From assembly GCA_964023275.1 (NCBI GenBank), contig OZ029921.1, forward strand, positions 17,210,204 to 17,274,203: 64,000 nt of DNA, in the 5' to 3' direction. Shown piece by piece: positions 55,501 through 64,000 of the stretch. The first letter of the stretch is position 1, and every line of letters starts with the position of its first letter. The notes below the pieces were generated by a model. That model was not told the DNA's origin and did no database searches. It saw only the letters and a list, made by a program, of their open reading frames with translations. The position numbers and the translations under genes were made by a program. This DNA comes from Norana najaformis. Taxonomy: Eukaryota; Annelida; Clitellata; Crassiclitellata; Hormogastridae.

Positions 55501-58500
55501 GGTATATAAAGCAATCCAGATTTAACATGAATCATAATTCCGTATTTCGAAGACTATAGAGCTACGTAGTTTACAAATTGAATAATAGTTTTCCTGCTAA
55601 AATTTTTATTGCATTTATATTCAATACCGTTAATAAAAAATGAGTTCGCTGAAAAGAAAACGAAATTCGTATGAGGCTGGCTTTAAGTTGAAGGTTGTCA
55701 GTTATGCGGAGGAGCATGGAAATGCCAACGCCATGCGTGAATATGGAGTGGATGAAAAACTTGTAAGAGATTGGCGGAAACTTAAACAACAGTTAGAAGA
55801 CATGCCGAAGACAAAAAGAGCAAGAAGAGGCGATGTTTCTAAATTTCCTGAATTAGAGCATCAACTTGACGAATGGGTGATGGAACAAAGGCAGAATGGA
55901 AACATCGTCACTCGGGGCATGATCCGTCTTCGAGCCCTCCAGATTAACCGTTAAATTTTTATCATCGACTTATACGCGGGTCTTGAATTTTGTACTAAAT
56001 TTTCGGTCTAAAATCCGACTTCGACTTATACGCGGACGGACTAATACGCGGGTATATACGGTAGGTAACATTGGGAGCTACAGCATAACTGTGCATCAAG
56101 AGGATTCATGCATAAATGGGTTCTGCATAAACGGGACTGCACTGTATCTTAACATGTGTGAATAGGCAGCAGCTTTCTTATTAATGCTGTTCTTAATTAA
56201 AGATAAAATATCACCAGTCAGTCAAAGGTCATCTTGCATGCTAATTTCAAGCTCTTTACGACCAAAGAAGCAACTAGCAAGGCACAAGCAAACATACATT
56301 CTAGAATACATGTACTTAACAGTTTAAGCTACTGTAACCAGACGATCCCTCTGACAAAGAAATCAAGGCCAATTCTCGACCAAAAGTCAATACTTCATCA
56401 AAACAAATTTCCAAATATCTTACTTGCAACTGATTTGCATCTCATGCCTGACTCCTGCGAACTTTTCTGATGATGGTTATGGTGGTGGTTGCCACCGTGG
56501 TGATGGTGGTGGTTGCCACTCTGATCTAGGCCATGACCATGGTGATAATCAATATGGTGACTGTTGCCAGGGTGATGACCACCCGGACTACTAGTATGAT
56601 GATGTGAACAAAGTTGTCTGTGGCTTTCTATGATCATGTGAGGCATATGCTGTTAAATAATACAATTATACAAGAATGGGTTTTAAGCAAGCTATTCAAA
56701 AGCCTTCAAACTACTTTTTATAATAAATAAAATGTTATAATACACAAATTTGTTATAACTGTTCACTTACTCCACAAAAAATTCATTCTTTGCATTCATT
56801 TCTTTTTTATGGTAACGCCATTCAAACACTTTATTATGCAACTTTTAAAGTAATTCCAAACATGCAATACCAAGAACTAAGGAGACAGCTGTCTTAGTAT
56901 TTTTCTAGAAGTTTGCAACCAATAACTTTGGCAATACCAAGCTAGATTTCACAAAGATTGCATTAACGTTCTTTTTAAAATATCTTTATAGAAGGTTGAA
57001 ATGCTGTAGAAGGAATACCAGATCTGCTCTTGAGTGATGATATTCAGCTTCACTTTCTTGTCTTTGGCTTCGTTCTGTAGCATTAGAGGGTGTTGCTGCC
57101 ATGGGCGATGCCTGTATTTGTTGGTGGGCTGCCTCAATGCCTAGCTTTCTGTCTTGTATGAGATCTATGGCATGGCCAATCACCGGCCTCACAATCTCAA
57201 GGCACTCCTAAAACACAAGATCAAACAAAAGCGACATGACTAAGCAAGTTGTCAGCATGAAAAATCATTCACACATTTTTATTCACAAATGTTCTGAGTA
57301 ATATCACATCAACCACACAGAGTAAGCAATTATGTTACTATGTTCGTAAGCTTATGTTAGCATGTTCTTATGTTAGTACCTCTGATTTCCATGGCTGCTC
57401 TTCTGGATCTTGATCAGGTCTAGGGTACAATTTTCCAGGGAGTTTCCTGTTTTCATTTAGAAATTCCCACTGACTAATGCATTGTACATTATGACAGTGG
57501 CACATTATTAAATTACGGGCAGATTAGATTCATGCACTTCAATTTGTTATAAGGTTTAGCAGTTTCTCAGTTTCACTTAGAAGCACCTACTAAGTTACAT
57601 ACTTTTGTAGTAAAAACAAACACTAATATTCTCCCAGATCTTGCTGTGCTTTGCTTTATTCTCTAAGTTAAGCCTGAAGAATCATTTCTATCTTGGGTAA
57701 AAAATAGTGAGTATCTGTTCCATATACTACTTACCAGCCCAAATATATGATGATGATGATGATGATCATACTAATAATAATAATAACTAGCTGCTTCTGT
57801 TGTAAATATGTATGCATCCAAACAGTTCTACAGCACCTCCTAAAACTCTCCCTACCATAACTGATGTGAGAGTGTGTCAGTAACAACAAGTTCATCATCC
57901 ATGCGAATAATTTACGAATAGCTGCAACAGGAACCAGTTAACTAACTGTTCAGTCACTACTACTGGCAATATAAAAAAATAATTAGCTGTTCCAGATACT
58001 ATTTTTTCTGCCCAGGAAACTAATAGTTTCTTAAATTATTTTTGCAATATACCTGAGGGACAAAACACAGTAACATGTAATAATACCTCATTACTTAGTA
58101 TATTGGATTACAGTGAATTAGAGTAAATGTAGAACTGTGTTTCAAGGATTAACCTGGGATGCCTTTTGGCTTCCAGGAAGGTTGATAATTAGGGTTTTTC
58201 TGCGTATGCCACAAGCCGGTCTAAACACAAAGAAATTAACAAGCATCCAATTATGCATACTAAAATTACTACCTAACAAAGTACAAAACCATCTGTAAGT
58301 TATAAGTTTAAAATCATATGTTCAGAAAATTAAACTGTTATTAGCCACCTTCTGACTACTCAAGTGCCTTGAAAAACAGAGCAATGAAAATAACTTTATA
58401 CAACATCAGTTTCATTGTCCAACTCTCTATTAATTGGCACAAAGATTAACTCAAGGCCAACAAAATATATATCCGTCTGCACTGGCTGGGAGTTCATCTA

Positions 58501-61500
58501 TAAATCTGTGTATCGGTAGTCATAAACTTGGAACAAGAACGTCTATGTAGGAAAATAATCAAGTACCACTTTAAAATTGCTGTCATTGTCGATAATATTG
58601 ATTAAGACAACCTGAATGCTGATAACCAAAATGAAGACACAAAACAACACGTGCAATGTACGAAAATGCTCTTTTCTATTCTCTTCTTCAAAAGTCCACA
58701 CACAAATACATTTAGCAACTAACAGTAAGGTGAAAGCATAGAGCAAGAGGTGACAACAGCCAATACTGACGATGACAGACGACATTAGATTATAAAACTG
58801 TCTGAAATTAAATTTAAAAAACTGATCTTACCTGGACAGCATTGCCATGCTTGTGATCTGAAGGGACTTTGTTATCATTGCTGTGACCATTCCTGGCAAT
58901 CGCTTTTCCAAAACAGCTTCAGTTGCCTACCAAAAGCAGCATTTCAACATAACACCATACTCTCTTAAGTACATATTTATTCACCTGTGTCAATAAGTTG
59001 TGCCTCCAAATCATTGCATTTATGTACACCTATGCAGACTCCATTATGTTGCAGACTTTGTTATAATGTCTGTACTGCTTATAAGTTCACACTGTTAGTT
59101 ACACTGTCTTTGCATATATGTATGCATTTGTACCTATGCAAGTATACATGTACAATTGTACATGCATTGTGTAAAATAACGTACCTCTGGAGTGACATCC
59201 CTAGATGAACAGCCTGTTCCACCTGTTGTTAAGATTACGTCAAGCGATTTTACATCCACCCATTCTAATAATTTGGCCTGTAGAAAAACAAGCATGCAAC
59301 AGTATAAAAGAAGCAACACATGAAAGCATCACAGATGCTTTAAACTAGTGAAGGCCTTTCCTCTCATTTGGTGTTGCATACACTATCTCTGCAACATTCT
59401 ATGTTGGCATAATCCGGCATAACAAAGTGGCTGATTAGCTGAACACTTATCCGTAAGATGAATTTTGCTGGATTCAGCCTCAACTGAGCAGTATTTATTA
59501 TGCGCACAAAGTAGTAGAGGCCAAGATGGAGTAATGCAAAGGCCAGGATCAAATAGTGGGTATTTACAAGTGACTTACATCTAGGTAACGATTGGGCAAG
59601 TTGGGCCATTTGTGCCATAACATTCTTAACACAAGGGGCAGAGCTACTGAAAGCAGTTGTTCCCATAATTGTCATGAACCTACACCACTGCAATAAGCCT
59701 GCATCAGAAGAATGCGACAGTCTAAAAGGGTGATTCAGAGTTAGCAGTATGTATGAAGATACATCAGAAGGCTGGCATTCAGTGCTTGCAAAGTCAAACA
59801 CGCTACCATTTTAAACTTGACATGCCATTCAATAGAAAACCAGTGCAGCTGACAAAGGCAATCTGATGCATTTGATGACAAACTTGTCACAACTCTGGAA
59901 CTCTTTTGAACCGACAGTGGTGTCAATGGTAACGCTAAAATTTTTATTTAAACAGCTATTTTATTTAATTGCTATTATTCATATAGCACTGATATCTAAT
60001 GACTTATGTCTTGTCACATGACAGTTATGCTTTACAAATATAAGCAAATAATAAATATCAATAAATAAAAATCTAGACATACATAAAACTATTGTTAATG
60101 CTACAATTCTACTTGTTAAAGAAAAACCGACAATTTTATTTAAGTAAATTGAAGCAGCATAATAAAAATTGCAATAAGACAAAAGAAATGACAACAATAA
60201 CAAAACAATAAAGCAGAGCAGAAAAATTATCATAAACAAGAAGATATACAGCAATTTATAATTTCAAAGAGACGAACGAATCACTTGAAACATTTGCAAG
60301 CTGTACTGTCCATGTAGGAAGCTGTTAAATGCATTCAGGACTTACAATAATAATTAGTAATTAATTCATTTAAACCTTAATCACTTCAACTTCATCAGGC
60401 ACCACAGCATACAGCTCGACTCTTCCGTTTTCACTGAAAAAGAATTAAATAAATAAAGCAACCCATGAAAACTAAACAAGTCTCCCAAAATCTATGATGG
60501 ACAACTAACAGCATGCATGACAGTTTCAGAACAAAAGCAGCACATGATAACAATGAAAGGATTTTTAAATTCAGATAAGTGAGTTAATTTTTGGAAGATT
60601 TACATATAGGACATTCAACTATTAATTTGGCATTATTTAAAATGCTTGCAATTTGTCTGTTTACCTAGGAACAAAATAAATGATGCAGAAATTTCTTTTT
60701 TAAACCAAAATTTTAACAAGGCCAGGACCCATCTATAAGAGACCTGTGAAACAAGAGGCTGACAACAGAGCCAAGATCCTAAAGGACATGTTCAAAGACA
60801 TAAAGCTAAGGTCGTCTTACCATTTGGGCAAACTGGAAATTAATAAAAACAATAAAATAATAATAATTGAAAAGCACAGCACAATTACTTAATGATTCAC
60901 GTGTTCAAAAAACTATATGAAATGAAAAGCAACTTTGAAAAATTATTTTGCAATTTTTATTGTCTCTGTACTAAAATCCAGTTTATTACAATTCACTGAT
61001 ACCCTTAGAAATGCAGTCCCAATTAGTTGCAACTTAAAATTTCTATAGCATCTTTTAAGATGAGAGGTTCTTAAAAGATGCTATAGAAATTTTCAATGGT
61101 CAGACAGCATATGCTATAGAAATTTTAAGGTGCAACAAATATATATATATATATATATATGCATGACCAGCAGGATGAGTGAATAGACGGTCCATAAATC
61201 TATCTGCCAAGGCAACTAATGGTCATTTTTCACTCATCAGGAAGGTACAGATGCTGTACACCTGCTGTTCAAGTGTACATCAACAGCTGAATAGTGAGTT
61301 TACAACTGAACAATATTGCAACTCTGATAATCCAGTCTCCATGCTTAAGGCCATAAATCACACAGCCCACGCCAGCAGCCATGAGGGAGAAGTCCAATGT
61401 CACATGGCCATCAAACGCGGCCTTGAGCATGAGGCCAGTCCTCAAGGTTAAGGCCAGGCCTCAAGGTCTAACAATACAGTATTTAACACAAAATCTTTCA

Positions 61501-63000
61501 ATCTCAATCATCTGTCAGTATTGGCTGCAGAAGGGACATTATTGGAACCTTACATGATTCCGTTCTCAATCAGGCTACGTAAGTTTGCTCCACTCTTGTC
61601 TTCAGCATCTCCTGATGAGCAAGTGTCACTCACTACAAAGGCAAATTAAACAATACAATGTTTTTAGTGGTCTTAGTGCATTCAAAGTCATCATCTGCAG
61701 TCTGGAAAAAACCAAAGCAAATACAGTGATACACAATCACTATTGGTGATTATATAGGTATGTATACTAGACCTGCAAATGCCTCTTATACTTTGCCTAA
61801 TGTATTTATATTACTTCTGTAACATTAGTAACTATGACACCAATTTTAGCAGCACGTCATGAATTTGCAAAACACCAGCAGTCAATATGCAAAAAGTCTA
61901 GACAAAGCGAACAGGTGTAGTTAACACGAAGCAGATCAATGAAGATGCAATCAAGCTAGGTGCTAGGTCAAGATAAAAAGGTCATGATAGCGTCTAGAAT
62001 GCAGTCTGGCTCACGATCCATTGCAACTTTGCCCAAGAACTCAAATAAATATTCAACATCTTTTCCATGGAATATGCTATGGTAATGCTAAAGAAATGGG
62101 CGATTTTCGGTCACCCTACTTGTAAACAATATAGCCACCCAGACTATGAGAGAAATTAAAGTGTTACAAACTACTGGAAGGATCATAAATGAAATAAGTA
62201 ATTAATCAATAAGTAACAGAATAATGTTTTTCAAAATACATTTGTATCAATAAATAAACGCATCAGTAAATTAAGAAATGGGGTAAGTTTCTCTGATTCA
62301 CACATCATGTTCATGTACACATTTTTCTGAAGCAACCGTATAGCCTCGAACCTGCCCATTTATCGGGCGAGATCCTTCACCACCACTGCCCATTTGACTA
62401 GGCACCATGCCGTTTAAGGTCCCAGTGCATGGACCATGCTAGTCCATGATTCAAATCTCTGAAATATAGCCACAATCCACTGCCTTCTATATGCAGAAGG
62501 CAGTGCATAAGGGGTTTGCAAACCTGTATCCTCAAGAACTGAGGCGCCTAGACATACACTTTAATAATGAACTAACCATATAAGAACGTTTGAAAACAGT
62601 TCTCACGAAATACGTGTCGCCAGACGAACTTCTGCGCACGTCGTCGTGTGAACCACTTATTAAATACTTATTTCATTGATACTCCTTCCGGTAGCCGTCT
62701 GATATCTCTCACAGTCTGGAGTGGCCATCACGTTTACATGTAGGGCAACCGCAATCGGCTGTTTCTTTAGGATTACCTATGTTAGTACCAGAAATTCACT
62801 TCTGCATAAGCAGAAGAGTATGAGTACACAAATACATTACATTACATTCAAGTACAGTAATTGTAGGTAGGCTAGTAGCTCAGCGGCATGCACGCACTCC
62901 GAACACCGGGTTAATTTCAAGCCTGCATTCGATAAATAATAACACTTATCACTGTCTTACCGGTCAAGATTGCTATTTTTATTATTTCTGAATTAGGCAT
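44414..63000 (-). CDS. GPHN: Gephyrin (MogA-linker-MoeA fusion), complete, 18 exons
   Basis: Coding exons, in transcript order: 62961-63000, 61554-61632, 60376-60433, 59185-59277, 58832-58926, 58154-58220, 57019-57207, 56424-56649, 52462-52593, 51647-51739, 50096-50151, 49507-49685, 48907-49060, 47170-47291, 46412-46499, 45732-45805, 45274-45442 and 44414-44644. Every junction is GT-AG, phases match, and the total is 2145 bases (714 residues plus stop), near the human length of 736. The N-terminal MogA-like domain adenylylates molybdopterin. The C-terminal MoeA-like domain inserts molybdate and, in animals, also binds glycine and GABA-A receptors. Signature residues of both are intact: [67 protein letters not shown] and [14 protein letters not shown]. 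The start ATG (63000-62998) sits in GAGAAATGCC. Confidence 0.97.
45845..45880. repeat. 36-bp perfect palindrome in gephyrin intron
   Basis: GCATGTCAACTTAGTATA is followed directly by its exact reverse complement with no spacer, centred at 45862/45863. It lies 40 bases 5' (in transcript sense) of exon 16. Confidence 0.95.
47380..47640 (-). mobile_element. Possible LINE 3' remnant
   Basis: Between gephyrin exons 13 and 14. The layout (GGGGAAATGTGTTCAGGAAG, a region-specific middle, then AAGAAGAAAGTTCCAGAATT) resembles antisense GPSLWNCLP-type 3' coding sequence seen in the LINE at 12720, but it is strongly decayed and the identification is weak. Confidence 0.3.
50152..51646. other. GPHN: Gephyrin intron 10, unclassified repeat-like sequence
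   Basis: A 1.5-kb intron whose middle (about 50640-51590) has higher GC and looks repeat-derived (GGTCGGAGGGGTTCGCC, CTGGGAGACGCTGGC, GGTCGGACGGAGAGGACGG), but no protein motif or matching second copy exists in the window. Confidence 0.35.
52179..52340 (-). other. Exon-like ORF of unknown identity in gephyrin intron 9
   Basis: After a good acceptor (TTTACTGTTGCAG) the minus strand reads [16 protein letters not shown], then [20 protein letters not shown] and [15 protein letters not shown], then a stop, 53 codons in all. The composition is that of a real globular protein, unlike most short ORFs here. It cannot be a gephyrin cassette in frame: exon 9 ends in phase 1, and splicing into it gives a stop after about five codons. 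It could be a terminal exon of another gene, a pseudogene piece or chance. I do not recognise the family. Confidence 0.3.
52930..53225 (+). mobile_element. LINE 3' remnant
   Basis: GCCACCTGATTGCCTTTCTA, TGGTTATACAATAACCTA, AGCTTTTCAGTT and ACGCTGCATCTCTGTCTCAG parallel the 7190-7660 copy (GTCATCTGATTGCCTATCTC, AGGCTGCCTCTCTGTTTCAG). Heavily decayed. Confidence 0.55.
53560..53995 (+). mobile_element. LINE 3' tail, (TTAGA)n-ended family
   Basis: Shares TTCTGTGATGTTATTCAG, TCTGGTTTCTCTGAC, GGACTATGATTTTCG, CATTGACTGACGCCTTGGAC, ATTATGATAACGGCACTATA and TTAGATTAGATTAGA with 30930-31195. No intact coding remains. Confidence 0.7.
55255..55452 (-). mobile_element. Nested MITE fragment with a TACCGTATTTTCCGGG end
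   Basis: Read on the minus strand it starts TACCGTATTTTCCGGGTTAT, then TATGCGCACTTGTGTATAAC. This is a different terminus style from the host element, with recurring TGCGCAT/GCGCAC motifs inside (ATAATGCGC, TGCGCATTAT, TGCGCACTATG). The other end is not clearly recognisable, so it is a fragment or strongly diverged. Confidence 0.45.
55640..55954 (+). CDS. Transposon-encoded DNA-binding protein (pogo N-terminus, no DDE domain)
   Basis: 104 residues, intact ATG to TAA. Residues 5-47 ([20 protein letters not shown], then [20 protein letters not shown] and RK) form a Brinker/psq-type helix-turn-helix seen at the start of many pogo-like transposases. Residues 68-102 ([35 protein letters not shown]) match the beginning of the CENP-B/Tc5-type second HTH. 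The ORF stops just 20 bases before the right subterminal motif, so the catalytic domain was lost and not merely interrupted. It could still bind the element's ends. Confidence 0.75.
   Translation: MSSLKRKRNSYEAGFKLKVVSYAEEHGNANAMREYGVDEKLVRDWRKLKQQLEDMPKTKRARRGDVSKFPELEHQLDEWVMEQRQNGNIVTRGMIRLRALQINR
56424..57207 (-). CDS. GPHN: Gephyrin exons 7-8: central linker with His-rich stretch
   Basis: Residues about 145-282. Exon 7 completes the G domain ([17 protein letters not shown]) and then turns polar ([20 protein letters not shown]). Exon 8 starts [18 protein letters not shown] and carries roughly 23 histidines in 60 residues, with runs such as [19 protein letters not shown]. The vertebrate linker is Pro/Ser-rich with no such run. 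The exon is flanked by clean splice sites in phase with both neighbours, and no other frame gives a better linker. A poly-His segment may bind Zn, Ni or Cu, but no function is shown. Confidence 0.85.
57400..57532 (+). mobile_element. LINE 3' tail fragment
   Basis: TTTCCTGTTTTCATTTAGAA, CCCACTGACTAATGCATTGT, ACATTATGACAGTGGCAC and GGCAGATTAGATT follow the (TTAGA)n-ended family pattern (CATTGACTGATGCCTTGGGC, ATTATGATAACGGCA). Confidence 0.5.
57745..57787. repeat. (ATG)n(ATA)n microsatellite
   Basis: TGATGATGATGATGATGATC then ACTAATAATAATAATAAC, in the intron between gephyrin exons 6 and 7. Confidence 0.85.
58154..63000 (-). CDS. GPHN: Gephyrin exons 1-6: MogA-like (G) domain
   Basis: Residues 1-144, finishing in exon 7 near residue 170. 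They run [20 protein letters not shown], then [69 protein letters not shown] and [19 protein letters not shown]. In the family, the TTGGTG loop and the conserved Asp of SD.. and of the DVTPE segment shape the molybdopterin-binding pocket; all are present. Gephyrin G domains form trimers. Exon 1 codes only 13 residues before a phase-1 intron. Confidence 0.95.
59278..60375. other. GPHN: Gephyrin intron 3, probable old repeat, no gene
   Basis: The segment 59390-59930 gives several minus-strand ORFs of moderate length and has phrases such as AAAACCAGTGCAGCTGACAA (antisense HW-type coding as in LINEs), but nothing firm. The rest is AT-rich. Confidence 0.4.
61036..61093. repeat. Perfect 25-bp inverted repeat with 8-base loop
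   Basis: AAAATTTCTATAGCATCTTT plus TAAGA (61036-61060), loop TGAGAGGT, then the exact reverse complement (61069-61093). A third half-copy, TATGCTATAGAAATTTTA, follows at 61110-61127. In gephyrin intron 2. Confidence 0.95.
61138..61161. repeat. (AT)n microsatellite
   Basis: An uninterrupted ATATAT run of about 22 bases. Confidence 0.9.
62340..62480 (-). mobile_element. SINE body fragment (3271-type family)
   Basis: The minus strand reads CAGTGGATTGTGGCTATATT, CAGAGATTTGAATCATGG, GGTGCCTAGTCAAATGGGCA and GTGGTGGTGAAGGATCTCGC, matching the body of the plus-strand copy at 3340-3470 (ATAGTGGCTGTATTTAAGAG, GGGCAGCAGTGGTGAAGGAT). In gephyrin intron 1. Confidence 0.65.
62856..62946 (+). mobile_element. 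tRNA-like SINE head (weak)
   Basis: GGCTAGTAGCTCAGCGGCAT, GCACGCACTCCG and GGGTTAATTTCAAGCC resemble a tRNA 5' half with A box (TAGCTCAGCGG) and a decayed B box. No tRNA clover leaf can be drawn confidently, and it lies next to gephyrin exon 1. Confidence 0.3.
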
Positions 63001-63370
63001 TTCTCTAATATTAAAAATACGAGTTCAACTTTGCACCAACAATAAATCCAGGCACACTCGTAAATAATTATCCAATCGGACGTCAGCAAAGTTTGCCATA
63101 GACGTTACGATAGAACTACCAAAGACATTTAAATACACTATTTTCGGCGGGCTGCTCGCAGAAGCGATGCCATTTTAACTAAATGTACGTTGCCAGCCAT
63201 GGGATTTCTGGGCGCGTCTTCAGCCGTGTGTAGTCCGAAATTCAGAGGGCGCAGGTCAAACTCCGTCGCTCGTGTGCAGGTGTGGCGTTGACTACAATAC
63301 GAATGTCCAATATTATGCCGCACAAGCCCTTAGCTGGCCTGGTTAGCTATGCCGGTAAACGCGCATGCCA
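63001..63370 (-). promoter_or_regulatory. GPHN: Gephyrin upstream region, likely 5' UTR and promoter
   Basis: It lies immediately 5' of the gephyrin ATG, relatively GC-richer (63125-63300) than flanking DNA, with CG-rich phrases (GGGCGCGTCTTCAGCC, CGTCGCTCGTGTGC) expected of a housekeeping promoter. A minus-strand ORF here has no recognisable homology. A SINE head (TGGCCTGGTTAGCTATGCCG) borders it at 63331-63376. Confidence 0.4.
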
Positions 63371-63374
63371 AAAA

Positions 63375-64000
63375 GACATTTAGGCCTATAATAATTAATT
63401 ACATGTGACCACGCTAATACCAGTTAATTTTATAGAATACTGCTTTAATTTAGTTCTAACAGTAGCACTACGATAATTCACTGATGCCCTAATATTATAA
63501 ACATGCACATAAGATCCCAGGTAAAAGAATTTATGAAAATTTGAGGGCAACTTATACCGACGGTACAGAAACATGAACAAACTTATTTGTTATGTCTCGT
63601 AGTTGCAGTATTCTGTATAATAGAAATGCGGGCTTAGTGCTGAAGGACTAGCATAAATTTAAAATAACTTGAATGGCACGTTTCTGTAGGATTTCAGGTG
63701 CATTCAAACGAGAGGGATAGTTTGAGCCCCACGAGATATTACAGTAAGATAGGTACGGGAAAATTAAGGCATGATATAAACTAGGATCTCAGCCGATAAA
63801 TTCATTGCAAAATGAGCAGGGCTGAGGCCATACGGTCGCTATGTAAAATCTATACATTTACATTTTACATTTAAGCAGATTAGATTTTGACAAGCAGTGT
63901 TGGATACAGGACAAAGTACTAATGTTTTTGCCATCTTTTTGGATATGAGGTCTATGTGATCCTTCCACGTTAAATTCTGGTCCAGGTATACACCTAAAAC
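63375..64000 (-). mobile_element. LINE 3' end (Jockey/CR1-like), split by a SINE, runs off window
   Basis: The minus strand reads VLGVYLDQNLTWKDHIDLIS and KKMAKTLVL (from 64000), then after the SINE LYHALIFPYLSYCNISWGSN and LQKRAIQ. Further on come FLYRRYKLPSNFHKFF, YNIRASVNYRSATVRTKLKQ and YSIKLTGISV. These are the ordered motifs at the C-terminus of non-LTR ORF2 (LGV.LD..LTW..HI, L..YCN..WG, LQKRAIR, YNTR...RT...SI...G). There are several stops, so it is inactive. The family differs from the LINE at 12720. Confidence 0.85.
63780..63885 (+). mobile_element. SINE inserted in the LINE
   Basis: GATCTCAGCCGATAAATTCA, TGAGCAGGGCTGAGGCCATA and CGGTCGCTATGTAAAATCTA, then an ACATTTACATTTTACATTTA tail, match the 3' half of the SINE at 3271-3531. 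LINE coding resumes on both sides, so the SINE is the younger insertion. Confidence 0.7.

Larger units (their letters stand above)
54360..56061 (+). mobile_element. pogo-like (Tc1/mariner superfamily) DNA transposon, non-autonomous
   Basis: Terminal inverted repeats CCGTATATACTCGCGTATAA (left) and its near-perfect inverse TTAATACGCGGGTATATACGG-type right end (TACGCGGGTATATACGG) are flanked by a TA duplication at 54358-54359 and 56062-56063, as in Tc1/mariner and pogo. The motif CGACTTATACGCG recurs next to both ends (54376 inverted, 54424, 55966, 56026), probably transposase-binding sites. The only ORF, 55640-55954, covers the N-terminal DNA-binding part; no DDE catalytic domain follows. A second decayed element appears nested at about 55255-55452. 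Confidence 0.85.
52594..56423. other. GPHN: Gephyrin intron 8, host to several transposons
   Basis: This 3.8-kb intron lies between the His-rich linker exon and the first MoeA exon. It contains a LINE remnant (52930-53225), a LINE tail (53560-53995), the pogo-like element (54360-56061) and little else recognisable. Confidence 0.85.

Overview
This is an AT-rich metazoan genomic window. Several points indicate an animal: spliced genes with GT-AG introns and one AT-AC (minor spliceosome) intron, animal-specific proteins (Shroom, Rab27, gephyrin), tRNA-derived SINEs, 5'-truncated LINEs and a pogo-like DNA transposon. Exon sequences differ clearly from vertebrate ones while keeping the full domain layout. 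I read it as an invertebrate, most plausibly a lophotrochozoan such as a mollusc; the phylum is inference.

Layout. (1) 1-14959 holds no confident coding exon. It carries microsatellites, a 106-bp tandem repeat, SINE and LINE fossils and two MITE-like elements, and is probably intron or upstream DNA of the next gene. (2) 14960-19943 (+) is the 3' part of a Shroom gene: one large Ser/Thr-rich exon and three short exons that encode the ROCK-binding ASD2 coiled coil. (3) 19944-26801 is intergenic plus 3' UTRs, with SINE and LINE pieces. (4) 26802-35389 (-) is a complete five-exon Rab27 GTPase. Its roughly 6.2-kb second intron holds a GC-rich foreign-looking block, a 43-bp minisatellite and a 187-bp tandem array with dimeric higher-order structure. 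(5) 35390-37297 is the head-to-head region between Rab27 and the next gene and contains a large fold-back element. (6) 37298-44167 (+) is a complete SRSF10-like SR splicing factor whose second intron is a textbook U12-type AT-AC intron. (7) 44414-63000 (-) is a complete 18-exon gephyrin gene (714 codons plus stop) with an unusual histidine-rich linker. One of its introns carries a 1.7-kb pogo-like transposon with TA target duplication and a DNA-binding-domain-only ORF. (8) 63001-64000 is the gephyrin upstream region, followed by a LINE 3' end interrupted by a SINE.

The four genes do not form one pathway. Shroom couples ROCK to actomyosin, Rab27 directs secretory-granule and exosome docking, SRSF10 regulates splicing, and gephyrin makes molybdenum cofactor and scaffolds inhibitory synapses. 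All exon junctions given for Rab27, SRSF10 and gephyrin keep the reading frame and yield whole-codon totals, which is strong internal support. SRSF10 and gephyrin converge with only about 246 bp between stop codons, so their 3' UTRs probably overlap.

The most interesting items are the AT-AC intron of SRSF10 with intronic poly(A) signals and a purine-rich tract, the His-rich gephyrin linker, the pogo derivative that keeps only its DNA-binding domain, the alternating dimeric structure of the 187-bp array, and an unrecognised exon-like ORF inside gephyrin intron 9.
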